A stretch of DNA of 64,000 nt from Chondrus crispus (GCF_000350225.1 NW_005179133.1:80974-144973); one strand, 5' to 3'. Shown: positions 54,541 to 64,000, counted from the stretch's first letter. The notes: generated by a model not told the origin, from the letters alone. Numbers and translations: made by a program.

Positions 54541-56823
54541 CTACCACGCGGTGACGCGAGGTAATACGCGAGTACAACGGGATGCGTCTCCCGTCCGATC
54601 GGTCGAAGTCGGATCACGGTCCCCTGCGGGGCAATAACTGGGGTGCGGAGGGACCCCCGAGTCAAGTTCGTCTACGCTTGGCATCGCGACCGCGGGGTAG
54701 GGGACAGCCCCACGCGGCGGTTCTGCGGGCACCCTCGAGTCATACGGCGGACGGACGTCGTAACTCAAACGCGCGTACGGATCGCGAACCCCCGACCGCC
54801 GGGGTGTAGCCTGGAGGTCAGTTCTGCCGCGGTTCTCCGCAGGCGCGGTGACCCGAGCCACCCGCAGAACGTCGCGTTCCTGGCAGTATCGATCGCGGTC
54901 GAACAAAGCGCGCTCGAGCTCACCCGCCTGCTGCGAGGAAGCCTGGCGGATAGTCGCCAGTTCGCGTTCGGCTACGTGCAACGCCGACAAATGGAAATCG
55001 CGTTCCTTACCGATCCGACGCGCCTCGTCGCTGCGACAAAGGTACCAATTCACGAGGGTGCCTAGGAGGACCCCCACCTGCCAAGCACGATCCGAGGATC
55101 CCCCGAGCACCCGCGTCAAACCGGGAACCTCCCGAACGTCCTCCCTCGACAACGTAACGGTACGCAGAGCTGACCCGTGCATTGGACGCCAAACGGGCGC
55201 GTCCAGAGGAGGGACAGGGAGCAACGCCGATGCCGGGGAGGGTTCGGAAACCCCCTCCCGTTCGCGCATGCGGTCGGGCAGTAGCCCGTGAGTCGGCGAC
55301 GAGACCGAAAAAACCGGCGCAGGGCCCATAGCATCTAAGTCGCGATAACGCTTCCGGCGCCCCTTCCGCGCTTCGGAACCGACGCCACCGCGTTTCTCTG
55401 AAGGCAGCCCCGTCGAGGGGCTAGCCACGGGACGGGACAAGAACGCGTCTCCTCGCGTATCATACGCGAGAAACGCACTCCGGGTGCCCGTGGTAAAATC
55501 CATCCACGAGTGGTGGTGCCGCTCGCTCACTTCGGAGGCGCGCACCATCAGGTTCACGACCGCCCCGAAGGAATAAGGCAGGTGAGGCGAATGGTGCTCG
55601 TGAGGATGGAGAGAGGCGTTCGGCAGCCCCGGGGCCAGCCGCTCTACCCACGCGATCGTCTGGCAAGGCTTTAGGAATACGCGTTCGCTGATGCTCACCT
55701 CGGTCATATACGCGCTGCACAGCGACCAAGCCCACTCCCGTTCGTAGTTGTACACGAGGCGTGAGTGGGCTGGGTGAGACGAATCTGCGCATGCGAAACC
55801 GAAGTGCTTAAGCACAGGTGAAAGAAGTGGATGGACTCCCAAGGACGGGAAGGAGTCCCGGATTGACGGTGGTAACTCCGGGAAGTCGTGCACGGAAAAG
55901 CCGCGTTCAAACGAGGCGGATAAGAAGACGCGGCCGTCCTCTTCCGTGGCGGCGCGATACGCAGACCAATCGAAGTGGGCTACGGCCACCGAGTGCAGCC
56001 GCATAAGGGAACACGCGGAATTCTGCAGCGCGACGAGGGGCTTCGAGTAAGCGTACGGACGAGGGCATACGTAGAGCCCCTTGACTTCGGGCAGAACGAA
56101 TCGATTCGGATCGCCTGGTTCGCCCCCGAAGAGGTGGACAGCCATCCGGTTAACGTACTCGGCTTCATCTGCACTATACGCGAACGTGCGGTCACCCGGA
56201 ATGCCATCGGGTATCTGGTACGCTACCCCACCGCCTTCCGCAAGAAGTCGCCGGAGGGCAAAGGATGCCTCATCCACGAGGCCGGCCTCGTGGATCCTCT
56301 GGACACGCACCGGATCGGGACGTAAGCTCGCCCGCGAAAGCAGCTCGGCCACGGTGATCCCTGACCGCGCGTGCCGCTGCCACGCGTACTGTAGACAGTG
56401 GAGAGGAAGCGGCGTGGACCGCTCCATAACGGACCCGAACCACAGGGTGGGAGCCGCCGACGACCCCGGGCACCGGCAACTGCCGCATGCCGCGTGGGAA
56501 CCAGCGCGGGGGTGGTACGTCAACCAAGCACCCTCGCGTCGAGACGCAAGGTCGGTAGACGAATTACCGAGGACCGTGTCGTTCGGATCGCCCGACGGCT
56601 CGTGGACCTCCGCCGTCGCCGTTCGCGGCAGCCCTGCTCCGGGGAGCACGGGGGTTTCGGTCTCACCGGAGGCCGGAGGCGCATTCAGCTCGGCAGAGAC
56701 AGTGGAGCCCCTGGAGGGGCGCGAGGCCTGGAAGGGCCCCGGAACCGAAGCATCCGCGGGCGGCGCCTCCGGCGGTGACGCGGACGGGTTGCCTCCAACG
56801 GGAGAGGCCGACACCAGGGTCAT
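54541..56823 (-). CDS. Antisense ORF in gypsy 3' module, 760 aa, unknown function
   Basis: A long frame antisense to gag-pol from ATG 56823 to TAG 54541. The frame stays open upstream to a GTG at 57063, inside the second 34-bp repeat, so the true start may lie further 5' or be spliced. The first ~120 residues are rich in Ser, Pro and Ala. The middle (about 55400-56350) is less biased and looks globular, with many W, Y, H and F (for example VAVAHFDWSAY). Residues about 597-651 are charged and heptad-like (ERELATIRQASSQQAGELER), a probable coiled coil. The tail is again disordered. I do not recognise a family. Antisense ORFs in this position are known in some large plant gypsy lineages, so an element-encoded accessory protein is plausible. 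It has no stop although gag-pol of the same copy has several. Confidence 0.6.
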   Translation of the reverse strand: MTLVSASPVGGNPSASPPEAPPADASVPGPFQASRPSRGSTVSAELNAPPASGETETPVLPGAGLPRTATAEVHEPSGDPNDTVLGNSSTDLASRREGAWLTYHPRAGSHAACGSCRCPGSSAAPTLWFGSVMERSTPLPLHCLQYAWQRHARSGITVAELLSRASLRPDPVRVQRIHEAGLVDEASFALRRLLAEGGGVAYQIPDGIPGDRTFAYSADEAEYVNRMAVHLFGGEPGDPNRFVLPEVKGLYVCPRPYAYSKPLVALQNSACSLMRLHSVAVAHFDWSAYRAATEEDGRVFLSASFERGFSVHDFPELPPSIRDSFPSLGVHPLLSPVLKHFGFACADSSHPAHSRLVYNYEREWAWSLCSAYMTEVSISERVFLKPCQTIAWVERLAPGLPNASLHPHEHHSPHLPYSFGAVVNLMVRASEVSERHHHSWMDFTTGTRSAFLAYDTRGDAFLSRPVASPSTGLPSEKRGGVGSEARKGRRKRYRDLDAMGPAPVFSVSSPTHGLLPDRMREREGVSEPSPASALLPVPPLDAPVWRPMHGSALRTVTLSREDVREVPGLTRVLGGSSDRAWQVGVLLGTLVNWYLCRSDEARRIGKERDFHLSALHVAERELATIRQASSQQAGELERALFDRDRYCQERDVLRVARVTAPAENRGRTDLQATPRRSGVRDPYARLSYDVRPPYDSRVPAEPPRGAVPYPAVAMPSVDELDSGVPPHPSYCPAGDRDPTSTDRTGDASRCTRVLPRVTAW

Positions 56824-57045
56824 GGCAGAAAGAGACCGGGCCCAAGGAGAAGAGCAGCGCGCGGAGGACAACCGCCTCGTTTGCGGTGAGGACAAGGAGG
56901 ACAAGGCGTTCGCGCTGAGCGCGGAAAGGGGCGACGACAAGCCAGTTGAAGAGGACGAGGACGGTGCGCGGGCTTGGGCGGCGACGGTACACGAGGGAGC
57001 GTGATGGGGCGAGACAGTTAGGAGGGCCCCCTCTTCACGCCCAGG

Positions 57046-57079
57046 GTGAACGCGGACGTTCACTCTTGAGGAGGGGGCC
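57046..57079 (+). repeat. 34-bp repeat, copy 2: hairpin plus polypurine tract at 3' LTR
   Basis: Identical to 52574-52607. Here it directly precedes the LTR, so it is the functional-position polypurine tract. Confidence 0.9.
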
Positions 57080-57130
57080 GTGTAGCATCAGCGCGGATCA
57101 GAATTAGATTTAGAATTAGATCGCGCACGA

Positions 57131-57215
57131 GCACACACGTGTACTGTCAGGACTGTCAGGACGCCCGCACACACGTGTACTGTCAGGACTGTCAGGACGC
57201 CGGCACACACGTGTT
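57131..57215. repeat. 36-bp tandem repeats in gypsy LTR
   Basis: Units start at 57131, 57167 and 57203 (partial). Each begins GCACACACGTGTACTGTCAG or its start and contains the ACACGTGT palindrome and a doubled CTGTCAGGA. Confidence 0.88.
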
Positions 57216-57730
57216 TCATAGGCGCGCGCGAGCACACGTGTATTGACAGCGCTACAGTAGCTGAGTACGGTAGCTCAGCACTGTAACGCGCTACAGTGCA
57301 GTACGGACTGTACTGTAGCGCTATATGATAGACGCGATAGACGCGTAACTGTATATTAAACCACGGGAACCGACGGCGTGGGGGGGAGGCAAGCATCGGC
57401 TTGGCCAGACCCTCACCGTCGGCTAACCCGGAACGCTTACTCTAACTCGGGCACGCTCTCTCTGTTCGCGTTTTATAGTAGAAGGACACGGGTGGCGGGC
57501 GTGTACGTGCGCGTGTGAGCTAGGATCCGCCTTCGCCCGTCGGCACTGGAACGTCACCCAGTGCCGCGCCGGGGCGTCGAGGCGTCGGTCCGCTCTACCG
57601 CGTACACTAACGCGTTCGCGACCCGACCAGCTCCACCACCGCTACCGGCCCGTGTCCTTCCTCAAGCGTTGCTTACTGGTCCTTTCTGTTATTCTCGCGT
57701 TCTACAGGGTCTCTTACGCGGACTGAGCAT

Positions 57731-57751
57731 ACACCCCTGCCGTTGGGGTGT
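57731..57751 (+). terminator. Hairpin near end of gypsy LTR
   Basis: A perfect 7-bp stem ACACCCC/GGGGTGT with a 7-base loop, 10 bp before the LTR end. It could shape the R/U5 end or RNA 3' processing; its role is inferred only. Confidence 0.4.
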
Positions 57752-57756
57752 TTATG

Positions 57757-60704
57757 CTACACAGCGCAAATGCTGAACAGAACAGCTCGATTATTTCTTG
57801 CATGGCTGTGCTTAAGAATGTTTTCGAGTTGGCTATGCGAAAGGCCACAGCATCCAGCGAGCTCTTTGAGGGCCAGTCCATGTAGCATTTCTTTACAGAG
57901 CGGATATAGGCTCTGCTTTTCAACGTGAAAGAACCCCGGAAAAGGGATGAACCATTTGTGAACGTGCAGGTCTCCCAGTATTGCTTTCTGTGCGCGTCCG
58001 TCCCTTGAGTTTCTCATCGACTCAAGGTAAAACTTCCTCCATATTTTGAAAATCATTCGGTACGTCGGTTGATCTCCACTCACGACGATATACCTCGGGC
58101 TTCCATCCTCGCCTGGCCGCAGTACATGCTTAACGAGTGCTAACTGTTGGTGTATGGTAAGGATGTCAGCAGCACTCATACGGCTGATGTCGACAAAACG
58201 ACCTCTTGGTCGTGAAGGGAGGGATAAATGCTGTTCAACCCACCGTGAGGTTTGAAGCACGACAGCAATAATGTACGGAAATTGATTCCTTGATTTTTGT
58301 AAAGCTTGATCCTCTTTCCTCGCTTGTAGCCACGTGAGGCCTGAGGTAGAACGAGCAAATCATCTCTGCGATACAAGGCAATTCCATAAACTAAGTCGAA
58401 GAAGTCATCGAGAATTTTTTGATCTTCCGTAGAGTTACAGCTTGATGCAAAGTCAGAGCGATTGCCAAGAACTCTGACTGGATCTCGACATTCTGTGTCT
58501 TTCTGACTCACCGCAGACTGTAAATTAGGGGAGAGCTTCACAGTTGAACTCATCTGAGCTGGAGGTGCACGCGGAGGCTTTCGTGTTTGCACAACACTTT
58601 GAGTTGCTGTGCCGCTGACCATTGGCAGTGCCTTACCAAATGCTTTCACACTGTGGTGCGGAAGGATATCAAAGTTGTCTATTTGAACTGAAACCACTCG
58701 GTCACTGGTATTGATACTGTCAAATGCGCCTCTCGGGGAACTCTCTCTCAGCGATGAGATGTTTTCTGAAGGACTCCATAGAATCGCAAGAGGTTACCAA
58801 ACCGAGTGCGTGGAGGACACTGGTCCAGGAGGCAGTAGATTCCGCAATACCCGCTATGGACAGTGTCATCATAAGGGGACCGACACATAGTCTAGACCGC
58901 GAAAAATCACCTGCTCAATAACTTTGAGTGCTCGAATGCACAGAAGGTAGTCAGGTCTGGCTATTAGTCCGCCACTGCAAGACTGGGTGGCAGCACGTCG
59001 CTTTGAAAAGTTATCCAGTTCTTCCCTAGGAATTTGCGCAGATTCATTCGATACAGGAAAGACCTCTACCATGCTTGTATCACTTGCCGTCGCAATCACC
59101 TTCCACGAAGCTAGCTGTTTCTCAGATGCCATATCTATAATTAAAGATGACCACAACCGCTTGGGAATTGCCACAATTTCGTCGGACAAAGACCAGTCCC
59201 CTCTGCGATACTGTTCCTTACGTGTCATAAACCGCTTCCCAACATCTGTAAGATATTTGCGCCTTTCCTTCGGCATGAACGAAACCTCCTCCCCCTTTGC
59301 AAGAGACATGACCACGTCGGCTGTGTGGCAGAGTGCCTCAGCAGCTGCATCAAACCAGAACTTTCTAGAAAGGGAATAAAGGTGGACGTTCTTAGATGAT
59401 AGAACCGGACAAATTCTCGATTCAACTGTTGTATTCGATATTAAACTGCCCAAGCAACTATGTGCAGAAAGCTCTCTACGAAACTTGAAAACTGCAGTGA
59501 TAGGTAGAAACCGAGATTTCGGATCCTCCGGGAAGGGAGAAACAACTCGTAACTTGAGCTCATTTGCTGCTTTAGAAACAGATTCATTCACGCGCATGAA
59601 AACTGAGGAATGGGTGTCTTTGTCCAACGCGTACAGAATACAGTCCACTAGGCATCTGTCTATTGCGTCCTTCAGCGTGTCGCTGTCCATTATTGGCTGA
59701 ATCCCTTGCGCTCCTTGTTGGATATCGCTAACGCTCATCCTTTCTACGATCTGCCGCCACGTTCCTTTCCTTACAGACCTGTCCGATATCGCTACTACAT
59801 ATACTGTGCACATCCAACTCCACCTGTCTCCTGGCCAGAGGGCACTCCCTTTTTACCACACTCCTTTCGAAACCACGTAACAACAATGCCCACATGTCTG
59901 TCTTCCTGCAACCTGTTCATACGTCAAATGTCCTGAGGAATGAATGTTGACAGCCTCACCGTACTCGAATAAAGTTTCTGCGTCCTCCAACGTGGCTTTG
60001 GTCATCCTTTGCAAGGGTCTAAGTGTATTGTTAGACGAAAAACAGCCTCTATCCTTAAAAACACAAAAGCCACCTTTGGTGCCAAAAAGCGATGGCTCAC
60101 GGCGGGCTGCTTCACCGCTTGCATGTATTGTTTGGTTGTGGTGTAAGCAACAGAATCTAACCTCAGCGATCTGAGCCAGCAACATTCGACAGTGCTCAAA
60201 TCTTAGACCAGAACGTGCTCCCAAATTTTCACAAAAGCAGTGCTGCGATTCTACGCTGTAGAAAAGAACAGAAAAAAGTTGTAGGTTCGCTTTAGTCCGT
60301 TCCATGTCTTGTGCTGGGAGGTTTTGAGACTGTCCTTCATGACCAAGGTGGGTGCATATGTAACAAGGACTGTAGCGTCGACCAGAGTTTGGAGAGACTA
60401 GAGCTTTCCAGGACTTCAAGGCAGACCGTGCTTTATTACCATGTCTTCGCACATCACAAATGACATTTCATCCAATCTTTGAAGAGCGACAACTAGTGCA
60501 CAGTGAAATTGGGCCTTCTTCCTTTCCATCGAATGGGTTCGCGAAGGGACCAGTATCAATAGACGCTCTCTTTTGCAGCTGCTTGGTTGTTAGCGAAACC
60601 ACAACAGTAGGGCGTTTCTTATGGTTTTGCCCGCAAGCAAAGCAGGGACCACCGTTTGACTGATTCCAGGGATCGGCACTTACAGATCTCCCTTTTTGCA
60701 TCAT
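57757..60704 (-). pseudogene. DUF6589-like transposon-derived gene, decayed and 3'-truncated
   Basis: One minus-strand frame runs from ATG 60704 to 58176, interrupted by TGA 60468, TAA 59853, and a stop-rich stretch 58700-58870. It continues in another frame from 58260 to 57757. The N-terminus has zinc-type pairs (CFACG, LCTSC, CYIC). Later parts have IDNFDILPH, SGDQPTYRM and WFIPFPGFFHVEK, the acidic and His positions I associate with DUF6589 proteins of transposon origin. The C-terminal HSHARNNRAVLF is cut by the gypsy LTR, whose first bases supply the TAG stop. Some interruptions might be introns, but no good splice pairs restored the frame. The family assignment is from memory of the motif pattern and needs a profile search. 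Confidence 0.5.
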
Positions 60705-61113
60705 TCCCGAAACTGGCTCCAGAGGCTATGGACCCTTAAACTTCACAGGCAGGTGGCTGTTGGAGTTCTGCTCCTAGACAGCCATGCGGAAACGGAGTCG
60801 CTAAGAGAGTGGGGAAGAACGGATCAAAGATTGCGCTTGCTCTCTGTGCACAGCAGACAAAACGACGACGGCTGATGCCAAAAGTGCCATTTTTCGGGAT
60901 TCGGGAATGCAGCGTGATCAAGAGGTATGATAAAGGCGATTTAATAATTTTTTCCATTCTCATGGACTGCTCTGCATGTACTTCTTTCATTTAATTTAAA
61001 TGTAGATTTTGGTTAGAAATAGAGGGGGAGCTGATAGGTGTGTTTTAGATGAAGCGTGCAACTTTGCTCAGGTCTCAACATATTAGACGCGCTTTTTATT
61101 GCTCACACACGAG
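60705..61113. other. Divergent intergenic region
   Basis: About 410 bp between the divergent DUF6589-like gene and the toxin-like gene. It is AT-richer than its surroundings, with 'tttaataattttttcc' near 60940 and 'atttaatttaaatg' near 60990. Short frames here (60736-60990, 60809-60994) are not convincing. It presumably holds the promoter of the 61114 gene. Confidence 0.5.
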
Positions 61114-63498
61114 ATGCGAACGATGCATGCCACGACGACCATCATGCCGAACGGACAGGAAGATCACTTTGTCGTTGATGGTTTTTCGGCTGGAATTGTG
61201 AGGTACGAGGCCGGTGCCTTTCGACAAGTTTCTCACACACGTCGATGGGTTGAGGACGCGTACAACTGGCGACCAAGAAAGAGCACGTTTCCTTACGTTG
61301 AAACGGCGCGCAGTAACGCTTCGATTCTTTTGTACAATTCCTCTCGAAAAATAAACGTTCTACTCGATCTCGTCAAGAAGCATATATTGCTGCTGGCTGG
61401 GCGCATCGTGTATGACTTTGGAGAAGCCTCCCGAAGATTCAGTCTTGCTCATCGTATTACTGATGCTACGGTTGCCACAGCTCAATCTATGTTTGAAATC
61501 ACTGGTCTTACAGTTGGTGTTGTGACACATGAACTTGGGGTGTTTCGACGCACGGGTTCTGGTGAGTTTTGGCTTGAGCAGGACATGCGGGGCAATATTC
61601 TTGCCTCATTTCTTGAGATAGACCGAACTGTCGAGGCTTTGACAATCCAGAAGGATGACGAGCCCATCACTGTCGTGTTTGATTTTCTATCTCGGACTAT
61701 TCGGTCAAGGTCAGAGTATAACGAAAGAGAGACTACGAGAAAGTTTGGCATACTTGCGATTGCCGAACCATTGGGAGTGGTTTTAGAAAAGATACGTGTT
61801 GTCCGAGAGGATGACTTCGGAGATGACGAGGAGCTGTACGGTCGGTTTCATACGTTCGTTTCTGGGGTCAACGTACCGACACAAAACTCCAGAGAACGAG
61901 AACTTTACGACATTGAGAAACCGATCCATGTCAAGGAAGGCGATGTACATGAGGTTGTCGACGCGACTGTTTTGATTTATGGAGTGGATCGAAGCCATGA
62001 GATTTTCGTTGCTGGCTGGCTAAAAGAAAGAGACATCACTCGAGATGATGATTTAGGTTTCCACCAGATTTCCGTTGCGGTAGAACGGTTAGACCATGGA
62101 CCTGTCGTCTTATCCTTTCGGAAAAGTGAAACCGACGTCGAGGTTCATGTCCGCATCATTAGAAATTACTTTGAATACGTATCTCGCGAAGACGGGTTTG
62201 TACCTCTTAACACTGGCGATGGTGTTCATCATGTCCCTCGGTTTGCAGGTGTCGTTCCGATGCCACACAACAGAGTTAAAGGGATTGTCGGCGGTGTTAA
62301 CATTCTCCCTGAGGGGCCGGAATCGGTGAGCAACAGACTGCGGTCTGTAGTGCTACTTGGGATTGGAATCGTGCCGCATGTCGGGGACGTCGTGAGTGGG
62401 GTTATCGATTTGTTATGGCCAGAGGAGGAAATGGAGGTATGGGACGAGATCAAAGAGCGTGCTGAAGCTCTGATGAAAAATTTGATCACCAAAGAACGTG
62501 TGCACGACATCGAGAAACGACTACGGGGACTTAAACAGACGATTGATGATTATCAAAACACGTCGATAGGCTCCCCAGAGAAGGGCAGCTGGATGGTCAA
62601 TGTGATAAGCTCCTTGAATGCTGTTCAACCATTCTTCCTTGACGACCGCAATCCGGAGGTCATGCTTCCATACCTGGTAGCACTGGCAACTCTTACGCTT
62701 GCTGTACGTCGAGAACAGATTGTGTCTTACAAAGAAATACACGGAAGGGACGACCGCAATGCCGACTACAAGCTGAGAGAAATCCGGGGGCAGTATGAGG
62801 AATTCCATGATGCTGTGGTGAGAGCTAGAAAAGGTGCGACGGAATGGCGATTAAATTTAGTTGAAATACAAGAGGACGAGGACAAGGACAAGTTTGTCGT
62901 GAGCGACGAATTTTCAGGTTATGTTTCTGACAAATACAAGGATCACCCTGGGATGTTATACGAGAATATCAAGGAATGTGTGCAGAACGATTTCAGACGG
63001 CGACTTGACGACATAACGCTGCCGGCGAAGACATGGAAATACATGATCCCGGACGCCAAAAAGCGCAAAATAGTGCGAAAGGAGACACTGAGCGTGAGTG
63101 GATTGTTTCCTGTGGCGGAATGGAGCGGGGAAGAGGGGTCAGTGGACGGGATGCGCATTTCGAAGATAGTATTTGTGGTTGATGACTATGTGAGAGGCGT
63201 TGAGGTATGGCACGGGGAATCACTCGGGTTAAGATGTGGAGACATGTCGCGAGGGGAGGAGATGCGGTTGGAGTTGGATTCGGATGAAGTAATCATTGCG
63301 GCAAGCGGGAGGGGGGAAAAAGTGATGCATGGGATGTGGGTGTTTACGAGCAAGGGACGGGCGTTTGGGGCGAGCGGGAAGAAGGTAGGAGGGTATGAAT
63401 GGACAGCAGCGGCGCCGAGCTTGGACGGGTATTTGGAGAGTGTGTTTGTTGAAAAGGGTGGGATTGGGTTTAGATGGCGGCATTGGATGGATGAATGA
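61114..63498 (+). CDS. Delta-endotoxin N-domain-like protein with jacalin-like C-terminus, 794 aa
   Basis: An intact single-exon gene from ATG 61114 (an in-frame TTG lies 15 bp upstream, and a second ATG 9 bp downstream). Residues about 20-205 hold two related beta-rich modules, each with an F, a W-E pair and a hydrophobic LDL/FDF strand; a third looser copy is near 270-365. Residues about 405-590 are helical and match the pattern of the pore-forming N-terminal domain of delta-endotoxins: a hydrophobic hairpin ending LLWP, a charged helix, and a central helix starting MLPYLVALATLTLA. Residues about 679-794 resemble a jacalin-like beta-prism (VFVVDDYVRGVEVW, FGASGKKVGGYEW). No signal peptide is evident. 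A membrane-active defence or lectin-type protein is inferred. The central Cry beta domains II and III are absent. It may have been acquired by transfer. Confidence 0.7.
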   Translation: MRTMHATTTIMPNGQEDHFVVDGFSAGIVRYEAGAFRQVSHTRRWVEDAYNWRPRKSTFPYVETARSNASILLYNSSRKINVLLDLVKKHILLLAGRIVYDFGEASRRFSLAHRITDATVATAQSMFEITGLTVGVVTHELGVFRRTGSGEFWLEQDMRGNILASFLEIDRTVEALTIQKDDEPITVVFDFLSRTIRSRSEYNERETTRKFGILAIAEPLGVVLEKIRVVREDDFGDDEELYGRFHTFVSGVNVPTQNSRERELYDIEKPIHVKEGDVHEVVDATVLIYGVDRSHEIFVAGWLKERDITRDDDLGFHQISVAVERLDHGPVVLSFRKSETDVEVHVRIIRNYFEYVSREDGFVPLNTGDGVHHVPRFAGVVPMPHNRVKGIVGGVNILPEGPESVSNRLRSVVLLGIGIVPHVGDVVSGVIDLLWPEEEMEVWDEIKERAEALMKNLITKERVHDIEKRLRGLKQTIDDYQNTSIGSPEKGSWMVNVISSLNAVQPFFLDDRNPEVMLPYLVALATLTLAVRREQIVSYKEIHGRDDRNADYKLREIRGQYEEFHDAVVRARKGATEWRLNLVEIQEDEDKDKFVVSDEFSGYVSDKYKDHPGMLYENIKECVQNDFRRRLDDITLPAKTWKYMIPDAKKRKIVRKETLSVSGLFPVAEWSGEEGSVDGMRISKIVFVVDDYVRGVEVWHGESLGLRCGDMSRGEEMRLELDSDEVIIAASGRGEKVMHGMWVFTSKGRAFGASGKKVGGYEWTAAAPSLDGYLESVFVEKGGIGFRWRHWMDE

Positions 63499-64000
63499 GA
63501 AACGGAGGAGGTGTATGATGGATGTTTTTTGTTCGGGCGGGTAGAGGAGAGGAGAGTCGGTTCGCTGAAAAGGTTGCGCGAGAGCAATGTGCTCTCTTGG
63601 TTGAAAGATTGGTGTCTGACGGGCATGAGCATGGAGATGCAGGTGGGCTTTGGATTCTAGAGCATGCAAGGTTGATGTGCGGGGGAAGTGATTGTTGCGG
63701 AGTGGGTTAAAATGTAAAGAATATGGTTCTTGGTAGTACGGTGTTGTGGAGATGGAATGCAATTGATGGGCGGGTGTATCCACGCGGGGGTGATATGTGT
63801 GGCGGAGAAGTGTGGTGGGACATAAGAGCAAGATATTCGAGGAGTGAGAGAGGTGAATTGTCTGAAAACATACAAGACGGGGTTTTGGTTGCAGCGAGTT
63901 GGAGGAAAGAAAACGGATTATGAGAGGCCTGGGAGGCGGGGAAGGAGGAAGGATGACGAGATGGCGACTGACATGGAAGGTCGGCAGGGGAGGGGGCGAG
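63499..64000. other. 3' flank of the toxin-like gene, no gene seen
   Basis: About 500 bp of G-rich (plus strand) sequence. Frames of 60-200 codons on the minus strand (63186-63875) overlap the preceding gene and are rich in P, H, S and T, reflecting composition. An AATGTAAAGAATA stretch near 63710 might be a 3' end signal. Confidence 0.4.

Larger units (their letters stand above)
46523..57761 (+). mobile_element. Ty3/gypsy chromodomain element with antisense ORF module, 5' end missing
   Basis: In order: gag (start missing), protease, RT, RNase H, integrase, chromodomain, first polypurine tract copy, a 4.5-kb extra module with an antisense ORF, second polypurine tract copy, 3' LTR. It has higher GC and far more ACGCGT/CGCG than the copia elements. 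The 5' LTR and gag start are replaced by the inverted F2 LTR at 46520. Confidence 0.85.
57081..57761 (+). repeat. Gypsy 3' LTR
   Basis: 681 bp with terminal inverted repeats TGTAGCAT and ATGCTACA. It contains 36-bp tandem repeats from 57131 (2.3 units), four ACACGTGT palindromes (57135, 57171, 57207, 57234), a complex inverted-repeat stretch 57249-57333, a TATA-like TTTATAG at 57472 and a hairpin ACACCCC/GGGGTGT at 57731-57751. Confidence 0.88.

Noticed and set aside
55975-57004. Plus-strand frames (for example 56081-57004, 307 codons) opposite the antisense ORF
   Set aside because: Low-complexity shadow frames. The minus-strand frame is longer and has a less biased globular middle.
59820-59853. 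A 33-nt intron removing the TAA at 59853 (GT...ACAG)
   Set aside because: It is far shorter than typical introns and a multiple of three. A simple nonsense change is more likely without RNA evidence.
63186-63875. Minus-strand frames of 72-200 codons at the window end
   Set aside because: They overlap the intact toxin-like gene in antisense and are P/H/S/T-rich from a purine-rich plus strand.

Overview
The window is eukaryotic and is dominated by LTR retrotransposons. About 57.8 of the 64 kb consists of Ty1/copia and Ty3/gypsy sequence. All the copia primer-binding sites match the anticodon region of the eukaryotic initiator-Met tRNA, which is the half-tRNA priming used by Drosophila copia. 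A spliceosome-type intron is also predicted in one family. Intron-poor host-type genes between dense retroelements would suit a florideophyte red alga, but this is a weak guess; no rRNA, tRNA or conserved housekeeping gene is present to anchor it.

Layout: (1) 1-4445, minus strand: the 5' half of a copia element (A') with its own LTR type (LTR3). (2) 4449-17003, plus strand: two tandem family-1 (F1) copia elements sharing the LTR at 9145-10079. The first has a broken gag-pol; the second has an open 1369-codon gag-pol and an LTR3 solo LTR in its leader. (3) 17004-21627, minus: pieces of family 2 (F2), namely a gag-PR-IN fragment, a leader with a zinc-finger ORF, an LTR and an RNase H fragment. 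(4) 21628-28673, plus: a third F1 element with an open gag-pol and a truncated 5' LTR. (5) 28676-45856, minus: an F2 array that shares LTRs (leader piece, LTR, element E, LTR, mini-element F, LTR, element G, LTR), followed by an inverted LTR fragment to 46520. (6) 46523-57761: a GC-rich chromodomain Ty3/gypsy element lacking its 5' end, with a decayed gag-pol and an extra 4.5-kb 3' module that holds a long antisense ORF. (7) 57757-60704, minus: a decayed gene resembling DUF6589 transposon proteins, cut at its 3' end by the gypsy LTR. (8) 61114-63498, plus: an intact single-exon gene whose middle resembles the helical domain of delta-endotoxins and whose C-terminus resembles jacalin.

The most unusual points are these. 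The F2 leaders carry a two-zinc-finger ORF upstream of gag with a predicted intron. The gypsy element carries an antisense ORF module bounded by two copies of a 34-bp hairpin-plus-polypurine-tract sequence. One LTR3 insertion site is seen occupied next to an LTR that belongs to a longer element, occupied by a solo LTR, and empty. The palindrome ACACGTGT recurs in the LTRs of all the families. The last gene is a delta-endotoxin-like eukaryotic gene. Many repeat junctions lack target-site duplications, so assembly errors must be considered before the array structure is taken literally. All domain names come from reading motifs by eye; no database search was run.
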